64,000 nucleotides of DNA from Methylotenera_A sp046594915 (GTDB lineage: Bacteria > Pseudomonadota > Gammaproteobacteria > Burkholderiales > Methylophilaceae). The translations under genes and the position numbers were made by a program. Location of the stretch: assembly GCA_046594915.1 (NCBI GenBank), contig JBKJRC010000006.1:62001-126000 (forward strand). The letters run 5' to 3'. This document shows, one piece after another, positions 1 to 7,136 of the stretch; positions within the stretch are counted from its first letter, which is position 1; every line of letters starts with the position of its first letter. Under the pieces are notes generated by a model that was not told the DNA's origin, ran no database searches, and was given only the letters and a program-made list of their open reading frames with translations.

Positions 1-359
1 TTGAGCCTGCCATAACTTTGGCTGAGGCCGAATATATCAGCATTGACGATTTCACCAAAGTCGATTTACGTATCGCAAGAATCGTCAATGCAGAGTATGT
101 AGAAGGTGCTGAAAAGTTACTTAAGTTAACCCTTGATATTGGCGAAGAAAAACAACGCCAAGTGTTTGCTGGCATTAAATCGGCTTATGACCCAGCCACT
201 TTAATCGGACGTCATACTGTGATGGTGGCCAATTTGGCACCGCGAAAAATGAAGTTTGGACTTAGTGAGGGAATGGTATTAGCCGCGAGTGATGAACAGA
301 GCGGCCCATTTATATTGTCGCCCGATGTAGGCGCACTGGCAGGTATGCGCGTTAAGTAA
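1..359 (+). CDS. metG: Methionyl-tRNA synthetase, C-terminal tRNA-binding domain (partial)
   Basis: This is the 3' end of a gene that begins before the window; the frame is open to base 1, so the apparent TTG start at 18 is not real. The visible ~118 residues form one OB-fold tRNA-binding domain of the Trbp111/MetG C-terminal type: a 'DFTKVDLRIARI' opening, 'VFAGIK', 'VMVANLAPRKMKFG' and 'SEGMVLAA' are all in their usual order. In MetG this appended domain dimerises the enzyme and helps bind tRNA, while the catalytic core lies upstream. A free-standing Trbp111-like protein would need a start here, and none is supported. Confidence 0.93.
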   Translation, partial: EPAITLAEAEYISIDDFTKVDLRIARIVNAEYVEGAEKLLKLTLDIGEEKQRQVFAGIKSAYDPATLIGRHTVMVANLAPRKMKFGLSEGMVLAASDEQSGPFILSPDVGALAGMRVK

Positions 360-483
360 GAGCAATTGATTGTAGGGGAAAGCCTACAGTTATTTCAGAA
401 TAATCTTATTTCATTTACATTTATAATCTTATAAAATGTTTTAAGTAAGCTTATTGTTAAACGATAAATTAAAGGAATACTAA

Positions 484-942
484 ATGAAATATATTCATGC
501 ACCATTATTGGCAATTTTATTACTCTCTGGTCACGCAATAGCTGCAGACAGCAACGCTAAAACTGCAGTTGGTGGCGGTTTAGGCGCAGCAGCAGGTACC
601 GCATTAGGCGGCGTAGTTGGTGGTAGTACTGGTGAAGTTTTAGGTGGCGCAGTGGGTGGTGGCTTGGGTGGCGCTGTAACAACTAAAGGCGAAGGCCAAG
701 CTGGTGCGGTAATTGGTGGAGCAGCTGGCGGTGCAGGTGGTGCTTATGTTGGTCGTAAAGTGAGTGGCAGCGGTACTGGCGCAGTGGTTGGTGCTGGTTT
801 GGGCGGCGCAGGCGGTGCGGTTGTTGGTAAAGTAATCGATGAACCTGGTACTAGAGCTAGAAATGGTTCAAATAATCATAAACACAAGCACAAGCGCGGT
901 AAAGGTCATAATAAGCATAATCATCAAGGTCATGATGATTAA
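484..942 (+). CDS. Glycine-zipper protein with His/Lys-rich tail, exported
   Basis: The 152-residue product starts with a signal peptide (about 1-20, ending AIA). The next ~105 residues are almost entirely Gly, Ala and Val in repeated GxxxG patterns (glycine zipper), typical of small outer-membrane or periplasmic proteins that pack helices in membranes. The last ~23 residues switch abruptly to a His/Lys/Asn tail (HKHKHKRGKGH...), which could bind metal or acidic polymers; that is inference. AAAGGA about 7 bases before the ATG supports the start. The gene stands alone and ends at a strong terminator at 1003-1034. No specific function is known to me. Confidence 0.8.
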   Translation: MKYIHAPLLAILLLSGHAIAADSNAKTAVGGGLGAAAGTALGGVVGGSTGEVLGGAVGGGLGGAVTTKGEGQAGAVIGGAAGGAGGAYVGRKVSGSGTGAVVGAGLGGAGGAVVGKVIDEPGTRARNGSNNHKHKHKRGKGHNKHNHQGHDD

Positions 943-1002
943 TAATGTAGTTTAACTGGTAAAACTTAAGCATTCGTAATTAGTGTTTTAAGATTAAGAC
1001 AT

Positions 1003-1034
1003 AATAAAAAAGCCGCTTATGCGGCTTTTTTATT
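1003..1034. terminator. Bidirectional rho-independent terminator
   Basis: A perfect stem AAAAAAGCCGC / GCGGCTTTTTT with a four-base loop sits between two convergent genes, the glycine-zipper gene (+) and the comEA-like gene (-). A-tract and T-tract flank both sides, so it can serve both strands. Confidence 0.9.
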
Positions 1035-1075
1035 ATCCAAAACTGATTAACACGATTTAAAATATTGTGTTTAGT

Positions 1076-1681
1076 TTATTCTGTTTTTACAGCCGCTGCT
1101 TTTTCAGTTTTTGTCGATTTTTTCACTTTCGCTGGTTTATCTGCTTTCGTTTTTGCTTCGGCGGCTTTAACCAAGTTTGCATCTTTGGCTGGTTTTCCAT
1201 CTTTAATAATGTCAGATTTGACTTCTTTTTTGGTTTTAGTGGTTTTCACATCACCAGTTTTTGATTCCGCAGACTTAACCAGGCTAGTTTCTTTAGCAGG
1301 TTTAACATTTTTTGCTGAGTCAGTTTTTGATTCTGCTTTTGGTTTTGTAGCTTTTGCGTCACCCGTTTTCGATTTCGCAGCTTTAACCAGATTAGCATCT
1401 TTTGGCGCAGGTGCCGAAACCGTTGTTTTGCCGCTCACCGCCACATTTTTACGTACATTCTGTAGTGTTATTGCACCAACGCCATCCACTTTTTCCAACT
1501 CATCCACTGATTTAAAGCCACCATTTTTTTTGCGATAATCAATAATTGCTTGGGCTTTTACTGGCCCAATACCATCTAACGATTCTAATTCTTGTAGTGT
1601 TGCAGTATTTAAATTTACCGCCGCAAAAGCACTAAAGCTAAATGCTAAGCTGGCGAGTAAGGCGACAAGTATTTTTTTCAT
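1076..1681 (-). CDS. comEA: ComEA-like helix-hairpin-helix protein with Lys-rich repeat tail
   Basis: Residues 1-21 are a signal peptide (ends AFAA). Residues 22-82 are a ComEA-type double helix-hairpin-helix domain: 'VNLNTATLQELESLDGIGP' and 'VDELEKVDGVGA'. Such domains bind double-stranded DNA without sequence specificity; ComEA proteins pull DNA into the periplasm during natural transformation. Small betaproteobacterial homologues normally end soon after the domain. Here residues 94-188 form a Lys/Ala/Thr-rich tail built of a 36-residue repeat (94-129, 130-165 and a partial copy from 166), highly basic and probably disordered. AGGAG upstream (TTAGGAGAAAACAG) fixes the start. It lies downstream of pyrF on the same strand, about 80 bases away. 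Confidence 0.82.
   Translation of the reverse strand: MKKILVALLASLAFSFSAFAAVNLNTATLQELESLDGIGPVKAQAIIDYRKKNGGFKSVDELEKVDGVGAITLQNVRKNVAVSGKTTVSAPAPKDANLVKAAKSKTGDAKATKPKAESKTDSAKNVKPAKETSLVKSAESKTGDVKTTKTKKEVKSDIIKDGKPAKDANLVKAAEAKTKADKPAKVKKSTKTEKAAAVKTE
1118..1402 (-). repeat. 108-bp tandem repeat inside the comEA-like gene
   Basis: Two full and one partial copies of a 36-codon unit encode the basic tail (K94-A129, K130-A165, K166-K188). Copies share landmarks such as LVKAA/LVKSA, SKTGD and a closing KPA. They have diverged, so the expansion is not very recent. Confidence 0.85.
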
Positions 1682-1762
1682 CTGTTTTCTCCTAATTTAA
1701 GTGTTGTGTGACAACTGCGTCAACCATATCAGTGTACTGTTTTAGTTGACTAACGACTATAT

Positions 1763-2512
1763 CTATTTTAAGGATTGTATTTCTGCATTAATAGCGATTA
1801 ATGCATCAATGGGTTGAATTGCTTGCGTGATGGGGCGGCCAACCACCAAGTAACTTGCGCCCATATTTAATGCCTGATTGGGTGTTAATACGCGTGTTTG
1901 GTCGTCTTTGCCCGCGCTTGCTGGGCGAATGCCGGGTGTGACTAATAAAAAATCCTGCGGCAAGTGTTGTTTTAATAATTTGGCTTCCAACGCAGAACAC
2001 ACCACGCCGTGTAATCCAGCAGTTTTTGTTAGTTTTGATAGGCTAAGCACTTGATTCTCAATGGTATTATTAACACCAATTTCTGTTAAATTTTGCTGAC
2101 TCATGCTAGTTAATACCGTCACAGCGATTAAATAAGGCGTGTGTCTGCTTTTATCTACACCTTCAAGCGCCGCCTGCATCATATCTTTGCCACCGCTGGC
2201 ATGCACATTGAGCATCCACACACCTAAGTTACTGGCGGCTTCGCAGGCTTTTGCAACGGTATTAGGAATATCATGAAATTTTAAATCCAAAAAAACTTGA
2301 AAGTTTTTACTGGTTAACTTTTCGACCAATTGCGGGCCAGCAGCGGTGAATAATTGCTTGCCAACTTTAAGCTTGCATAAACTAGGGTCTAGCTGATTAA
2401 CCAGATTGAGCGCACTGCTTGCATCTGCATAATCGAGTGCGACAATTATTTTAGAATCAATGATTTTAGAGTCGGCCATTTTTGAAGCAGAAATATTAGT
2501 CGCATTAGTCAT
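1763..2512 (-). CDS. pyrF: Orotidine-5'-phosphate decarboxylase
   Basis: This enzyme decarboxylates OMP to UMP, the last step of de novo pyrimidine synthesis, in the cytosol. The protein (249 aa, usual size about 230-245) shows the catalytic D-x-K-x-x-D block as LDLKFHDIP (D76, K78, D81), the early 'IIVALDYAD' strand, 'VTPGIRP' and the phosphate-gripping 'VVGRPIT' near the C-terminus. The first ~20 residues (two runs of 'DSKII') look like an unconserved leader, and Met12 is an alternative start; neither has a clear ribosome site. It follows lapB by 17 bases, so the two are probably cotranscribed. Confidence 0.95.
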   Translation of the reverse strand: MTNATNISASKMADSKIIDSKIIVALDYADASSALNLVNQLDPSLCKLKVGKQLFTAAGPQLVEKLTSKNFQVFLDLKFHDIPNTVAKACEAASNLGVWMLNVHASGGKDMMQAALEGVDKSRHTPYLIAVTVLTSMSQQNLTEIGVNNTIENQVLSLSKLTKTAGLHGVVCSALEAKLLKQHLPQDFLLVTPGIRPASAGKDDQTRVLTPNQALNMGASYLVVGRPITQAIQPIDALIAINAEIQSLK

Positions 2513-2529
2513 GATTTTTAAATTGCATA

Positions 2530-3756
2530 TTATTTTTTAACCGTCATTTCGCGGCTAATTGCTTCAGAAGGCTCGGCAGGTAACGATTGCCACGCATTAC
2601 AGGCTGGGCATTGCCAGTGATATTGCTTAGCCCGAAAACCGCATTGATTGCAGTGATAAGCGGCGCGATTGCCAATCGCATTGCGCACGGTTTGTTGCAT
2701 TAATTGCACGTCTTGATTATTCACATCATCTGCCATTGCACGCGCTTGTAGCAATTGGTCTAATGTTGTCAAGCTAGGTTGGCGGATTAACTCGTTGCGC
2801 GCCAGTTTGGCGGCACTTTCGGCGCCTTCTTCTACCAATGTGGCTTCATATAAAACAGCCATCAGTGACGGCAGTTTATAGGTTTCGATATAGCTATTTA
2901 ATTGGGCCAAACCTTCTTTTAGGCCTTCTTTTAATTGGTCGCCATCAGCAGAATTTACAACAGAACCTAGCGCACGGTAACTTTTTAACATTTTGCCTGC
3001 CACCAATCCCAGATAATCCGGTTGCTGAAACTCGATACGTTTCCAGTAAGAAATCGCGGTTTGATGTTGACCAGCACTGGCTTCAATGTCGCCCAACAGA
3101 ACATTGGCACGAATACAGTTTTTGTTGGCGTCTAATGCGAGAGCTAACTGATCACGCGCGGCATCTGCATTTTGCGCGATGATAAAATTCATGGCTAATT
3201 CGCAATAATATTGTGCAACCTCAACCCTGAAAGACACGCCAGATAAGCGCTCTAGCTCGGTTGCGGTAGTAATCGCTTGCGCCCATTCGCGCTCGCGCAC
3301 ATAAATTTCTAATAAAGCACGTAATGCTGGCTGCTTGTAGCGTTGATCTTCAAGGCCTTTAAATAACTCTTCTGCGCGATCAAATAAACCTGCTTTTAAG
3401 TAATCTTGCGCTAGTTCTGCTTTTACTGCATTTCGTTGCGGCTCAGTTAACTCTTTTTTATCCAGTAAATTCACATGCAAATTAATGGCACGGTCGGTTT
3501 CGCCTGTGCGCCTGAATAAACTGCCCAAAGCAAAATGCAACTCTAGCGAATCACTATTGGCCTGCACGGCCTCAGAGAATGCTTCCACCGCTTTATCATG
3601 CTGGTCGCCGATTAAAAAGTTAAGCCCTTTAAAGTAAGCGGCTGGCAGCGTGGTAGATTCGGACAATAACTGCCTAATATCCACGCGCGCAGCTATCCAG
3701 CCCAGCGTAAAAAAAAGCGGTAAAACCAGTAGCCACCAATATTCAAATTCAATCAT
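2530..3756 (-). CDS. lapB: Lipopolysaccharide assembly protein B (LapB/YciM)
   Basis: The order is an N-terminal membrane anchor (about 3-22), a long run of TPR helices (about 40-350), and a C-terminal rubredoxin-like zinc/iron knuckle with two CxxC pairs (CNQCGF ... CPACNAW). This matches LapB/YciM, 389 aa in E. coli and 408 here. LapB sits on the inner membrane and couples LPS synthesis to transport, in enterobacteria by presenting LpxC to FtsH. The gene usually follows lapA; no lapA-sized frame exists in the 190 bases between it and ihfB. It is likely cotranscribed with pyrF downstream. Confidence 0.95.
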   Translation of the reverse strand: MIEFEYWWLLVLPLFFTLGWIAARVDIRQLLSESTTLPAAYFKGLNFLIGDQHDKAVEAFSEAVQANSDSLELHFALGSLFRRTGETDRAINLHVNLLDKKELTEPQRNAVKAELAQDYLKAGLFDRAEELFKGLEDQRYKQPALRALLEIYVREREWAQAITTATELERLSGVSFRVEVAQYYCELAMNFIIAQNADAARDQLALALDANKNCIRANVLLGDIEASAGQHQTAISYWKRIEFQQPDYLGLVAGKMLKSYRALGSVVNSADGDQLKEGLKEGLAQLNSYIETYKLPSLMAVLYEATLVEEGAESAAKLARNELIRQPSLTTLDQLLQARAMADDVNNQDVQLMQQTVRNAIGNRAAYHCNQCGFRAKQYHWQCPACNAWQSLPAEPSEAISREMTVKK

Positions 3757-3844
3757 CGTTATTATTTATATATGTGATGCGTTTATTTTATGTATGCCTA
3801 TTTTACCTAAGCTTAAGCGCAATGACTAATCACTTTAAAAGCAT

Positions 3845-3880
3845 AAAAAACGGCACCTAATATCTTAAGTGCCGTTATAT
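3845..3880 (-). terminator. Rho-independent terminator after ihfB
   Basis: Read on the minus strand, AACGGCACTTAA pairs with TTAGGTGCCGTT across a short loop (one mismatch) and is followed by a T-run. It closes the rpsA-ihfB unit and separates it from lapB. Confidence 0.75.
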
Positions 3881-3920
3881 TCTATTGCCGTTATATTTAA
3901 TACCGCTGTATTTAATACCG
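3871..3920. repeat. Short 16-bp imperfect tandem repeats
   Basis: GCCGTTATATTCTATT, GCCGTTATATTTAATA and CCGCTGTATTTAATA follow one another, with a fourth beginning CCG, between ihfB and its terminator. The first overlaps the right arm of the hairpin. This looks like slippage expansion. Confidence 0.6.
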
Positions 3921-3947
3921 TTTTTTAATCGTTTGCTACTAAAAAAT

Positions 3948-4232
3948 TTAGGTTGCAGAATCAACGCGATCACGCAACTCTTTACCTGCTTTAAAATGCG
4001 GCACATGCTTGGCAGGTACTTGCACTTTGCTGCCAGTTTTAGGGTTGCGGCCTAAACGTGGCGGACGATAATTTAAACTAAAACTACCGAAGCCGCGAAT
4101 TTCGATACGCTCGCCAGTTGATAAGTTATCGGTCATCGCATCTAAGATGGCTTTAACCGATAACTCAGCATCTTTCACAACCAGCTGTGGAAAACGCTCT
4201 GCTAATAAATTAATTAATTCTGATTTTGTCAT
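3948..4232 (-). CDS. ihfB: Integration host factor subunit beta
   Basis: The 94-residue protein has the full HU/IHF fold. It opens 'MTKSELINLLAERFP'; the central 'RIEIRGFGSFSL' and the beta-arm signature 'RNPKTGSKVQVPAKHVPHFK' are intact, including the intercalating proline. IHF beta pairs with IHF alpha (not in this window) to bend DNA in promoters, recombination sites and replication origins. Its place directly after rpsA is conserved across beta- and gammaproteobacteria. About 100 bases separate the genes without an evident terminator, so readthrough from rpsA is likely. Confidence 0.97.
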   Translation of the reverse strand: MTKSELINLLAERFPQLVVKDAELSVKAILDAMTDNLSTGERIEIRGFGSFSLNYRPPRLGRNPKTGSKVQVPAKHVPHFKAGKELRDRVDSAT

Positions 4233-4330
4233 GGCTTATAGTTGCCTTTAATTTAGCTTGTAATTATCTAACGTAAAAACGTCTTAAAATTAATATCGAT
4301 TAACATCAAACTAGCTTTTTACTGCTACTT

Positions 4331-5851
4331 TTACTTCTTGCTATCCATTTTGGCCTTTAATAAAGCGCCAAGGTTAGTCGTGCCCGCTGCGGCTGCATCA
4401 TCTGCTGCTTTAGTGCTGCTATCTTCCGCTTTAGTTTTTGCAGGTTTTGCTTTTGGCTTAGCTGCTTTATCATCTGAAGAAGACGCAGGTGTCGCACCTG
4501 ACGGATCTTCAGTCAGTTGTTTAACACCTAAAGAAATACGCTCTTTCTCAACATCGATTGCTAAAATAATGGCTTGTAACTCGTCACCTTTTTTGAAGTT
4601 GCGAATTGCTTCTTCGCCAGTTTGTGTCCATGATAAATCCGATAAATGGACTAAACCATCAATGCCACCCGCTAGGCCGATAAACACGCCAAAGTCAGTG
4701 ATTGATTTGATTTGACCAGACACTTTATCATTTTTAGCGTGAGTAGCAGAGAAGTCATCCCAAGGGTTGGCTTTACACTGTTTCATACCCAATGATAAAC
4801 GACGACGATCTTCGTCAATTTCAAGAATCATCACTTCAACTTCGTCGCCTAATTGAGCGATTTTGCCTGGATGAATGTTTTTGTTGGTCCAATCCATTTC
4901 TGAAACGTGTACCAAACCTTCGATACCCGGTTCCACTTCAACGAATGCGCCATAATCCGTAATGTTAGACACTTTACCGAATAAGCGTGTGCTCACTGGA
5001 TAACGGCGGGTTAATGCCACCCATGGGTCATCGCCTAATTGTTTAATACCTAATGAAACGCGGTTTTTCTCTTGATCGAATTTTAATATTTTTGCTTCGA
5101 CTTCTTCACCCACTGTTAGCACTTCTGATGGGTGTTTCACGCGACGCCATGCTAAATCGGTAATGTGTAGTAAGCCATCGATGCCGCCCAAATCTACGAA
5201 TGCGCCATAATCGGTAATGTTTTTAACAATACCTTTAATGATCGCGCCTTCTTGCAAGGTGCCCATCAACGCTTCGCGGTCTGCACCCATGCTGACTTCC
5301 ATCACAGCACGGCGAGAAACCACGATATTGTTACGTTTACGGTCTAGCTTGATGACTTTGAAATCCCACTCTTTATTTTCAAAAGGGGTCGTATCTTTAA
5401 CTGGGCGTACGTCAACCAATGAACCTGGTAAGAAAGCCATAATGCCGTTGACAGAAACGCGCAAGCCGCCTTTTACTTTGCCACTGACAAAGCCTTTAAC
5501 TACGCGGCCTTCATTCATGGCGTCTTCTAAATCCAGCCAAGCTTCCATTTTCTTCGCTTTTTCGCGAGAAAGTTGGGTATTGCCAAAACCATCTTCTAAT
5601 TTTTCAATACATACTTTGACAAAGTCGCCTACAGCAACTTCCATTTCGCCAGAGGCGTTTTTAAATTCAGCAGCGTCAATCCAGCTTTCAGATTTTAGAC
5701 CCGCGTTTACGGTCACGTGATCGCTATCAATAAAGATCACTTCGGCAGTGATTACTTCACCAGAGCGCATTTCTTGGCGCGCTAAACTTTCTTCAAACAG
5801 CGCGGCAAATGATTCCATCGAAGATGGGGTAGAGTTAGAAGTAGAAGCCAT
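4331..5851 (-). CDS. rpsA: 30S ribosomal protein S1, five-domain form
   Basis: S1 binds mRNA leaders and brings them to the 30S subunit. Five S1/OB repeats can be followed: about 30-97 and 115-180 (ribosome-anchoring type), then 201-269, 286-356 and 373-443, each of these with the 'ITDYGAF/ITDFGVF' and 'G(I/V)DGL(L/V)H' landmarks. E. coli S1 (557 aa) continues with a sixth domain after 'ERISLGVKQL'. Here, after the same words (438-446), the chain changes into an Ala/Lys/Ser tail (451-506) ending TTNLGALLKAKMDSKK. The protein is therefore 506 aa and lacks domain six. The frame is intact and the tail looks real, not a frameshift. The gene lies between cmk and ihfB as usual. Confidence 0.96.
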   Translation of the reverse strand: MASTSNSTPSSMESFAALFEESLARQEMRSGEVITAEVIFIDSDHVTVNAGLKSESWIDAAEFKNASGEMEVAVGDFVKVCIEKLEDGFGNTQLSREKAKKMEAWLDLEDAMNEGRVVKGFVSGKVKGGLRVSVNGIMAFLPGSLVDVRPVKDTTPFENKEWDFKVIKLDRKRNNIVVSRRAVMEVSMGADREALMGTLQEGAIIKGIVKNITDYGAFVDLGGIDGLLHITDLAWRRVKHPSEVLTVGEEVEAKILKFDQEKNRVSLGIKQLGDDPWVALTRRYPVSTRLFGKVSNITDYGAFVEVEPGIEGLVHVSEMDWTNKNIHPGKIAQLGDEVEVMILEIDEDRRRLSLGMKQCKANPWDDFSATHAKNDKVSGQIKSITDFGVFIGLAGGIDGLVHLSDLSWTQTGEEAIRNFKKGDELQAIILAIDVEKERISLGVKQLTEDPSGATPASSSDDKAAKPKAKPAKTKAEDSSTKAADDAAAAGTTNLGALLKAKMDSKK

Positions 5852-5928
5852 TAAATGTGAGATACCTAAAAAAATTACTTAAGCAATATTTTGAAACAAA
5901 ATTTTGAATCAAAAAACCAATTAAGCAT

Positions 5929-5946
5929 TCCCACCTAGCAGTGGGG
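5929..5946 (-). promoter_or_regulatory. Hairpin in the rpsA leader
   Basis: CCCAC/GTGGG arms with a six-base loop lie about 80 bases before the rpsA start. E. coli rpsA is autoregulated through a structured leader; a similar role here is only a guess from position. Confidence 0.3.
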
Positions 5947-6092
5947 CAGTTATTAAACGTTAAGCTAAAAATATATTAGTCTAAACTTAACACGAATCGT
6001 GCATATTACACAAAAAATAGCTTGTGTTCAATGACTTAATGACTTTTTATCACTAAATAGTTGCCTTTTTTTAAGGTTACTCTTGGATATTT

Positions 6093-6758
6093 TTATGGGC
6101 AGTTTTGATACGCGTTTAAAACAAATTGCACGGCCTGTTCTATGCTGCAATCCGTCGTGTCTAACAATAAAGCCTCGGCGGTTTGAATCAACGGCGCAGC
6201 ACTACGTTGCCCATCGCGCAAATCGCGCTGCTGTAAATCGGCCAAAATTTGGTCGTAATCTGCAATTAAGCCTTTGTTAACTAACTGTTTGTAACGACGA
6301 CGTGCGCGAATTTCTACTTCAGCGTATAAAAATATCTTCAATTGTGCATCTTTAAAAATGACCGAACCCATATCGCGACCATCGGCCACTAATCCAGGCA
6401 TTTGGCGAAAGCTTTGCTGCAAATTAAATAACGCGTTGCGTACTGGCGGATGAATCGCCACTTCAGATGCGCCACGGCTCATATCCTCACTTCTGACTAA
6501 TTCGGTAATGCGGTCACCATCCAGATAAATCTCATTTTGATTAAATTGTAGGGTTAAATTTTGGGCTAACTCGCCAAGCGCATCGGCTTGATGCCATGCG
6601 ACGCTGTTTTTATAAGCAGCAAATGCGACGATTCGATATAGCGCGCCAGAGTCGAGGTAGTGAAAACCTAACTTTTGAGCCACTAATTGCGCAACAGTAC
6701 CTTTGCCGCTTGCAGAAGGGCCGTCGATTGCAATAACAGGGACAAGAATTTTACTCAT
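6093..6758 (-). CDS. cmk: Cytidylate kinase
   Basis: Cmk phosphorylates CMP/dCMP with ATP. The 221-residue protein has its P-loop 'GPSASGKGT' at about 13-21, 'YLDSGALYR' (nucleotide monophosphate side), 'DGRDMGSVIF' and the lid arginines in 'EIRARRRYKQL', all as in the type 1 family. Length is normal. It precedes rpsA by about 240 bases, and in most relatives it follows aroA directly. Here a small opposite-strand DUF2061 gene separates it from aroA, so it needs its own promoter. Confidence 0.96.
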   Translation of the reverse strand: MSKILVPVIAIDGPSASGKGTVAQLVAQKLGFHYLDSGALYRIVAFAAYKNSVAWHQADALGELAQNLTLQFNQNEIYLDGDRITELVRSEDMSRGASEVAIHPPVRNALFNLQQSFRQMPGLVADGRDMGSVIFKDAQLKIFLYAEVEIRARRRYKQLVNKGLIADYDQILADLQQRDLRDGQRSAAPLIQTAEALLLDTTDCSIEQAVQFVLNAYQNCP

Positions 6759-6847
6759 AAATAAAACTTATCAATAGCATAGTAACAATCAATTGGATTA
6801 ATTTTTTTAATAGATAAATAATAAGTGCACAATTTAAGGAATATCAC

Positions 6848-7072
6848 ATGGCTAAAACAATTTCATTTGCGATTTTACACTTTGCCGTTGCATTTACGGT
6901 GGGTTATTTGTTAACGGGTAGTGCATTGGTAGGCGGTTTGTTGGCAGTGATTGAACTAGCATGTAACACCGTTGTTTTTTATTTCCACGAAAAAGCTTGG
7001 AAAAGTTTTGAGAAAAATAATCCTGAAAAATATGCCAAAACTGTTAATTTTGGCTGGTTACATTTGCATTGA
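6848..7072 (+). CDS. DUF2061 small membrane protein
   Basis: The 74-residue protein has two predicted membrane helices (about 4-24 and 27-47), then a short amphipathic tail with 'FYFHEKAWKSFE'. This resembles DUF2061 proteins ('...ELACNTVVFYFHEKAW...'), a family of small bacterial membrane proteins without known function. AAGGA seven bases before the ATG supports the start. It points against all its neighbours, between aroA and cmk, and so interrupts an otherwise conserved minus-strand cluster. Confidence 0.82.
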   Translation: MAKTISFAILHFAVAFTVGYLLTGSALVGGLLAVIELACNTVVFYFHEKAWKSFEKNNPEKYAKTVNFGWLHLH

Positions 7073-7136
7073 TTAAGCATTGTTAACTCAGAAAACAGTA
7101 AAAATAATTTCAAAACTTAATTTAGGTGCGTTATAT

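Noticed and set aside
1118..1402. CRISPR-like array
   Set aside because: The repeat unit is 108 bp, coding, contiguous and in frame; there are no spacers.
1065..1538. Long plus-strand frame opposite the comEA-like gene
   Set aside because: It is a mirror of the Lys/Ala-rich repeat region and gives Phe/Ala-rich low-complexity protein without a ribosome site.
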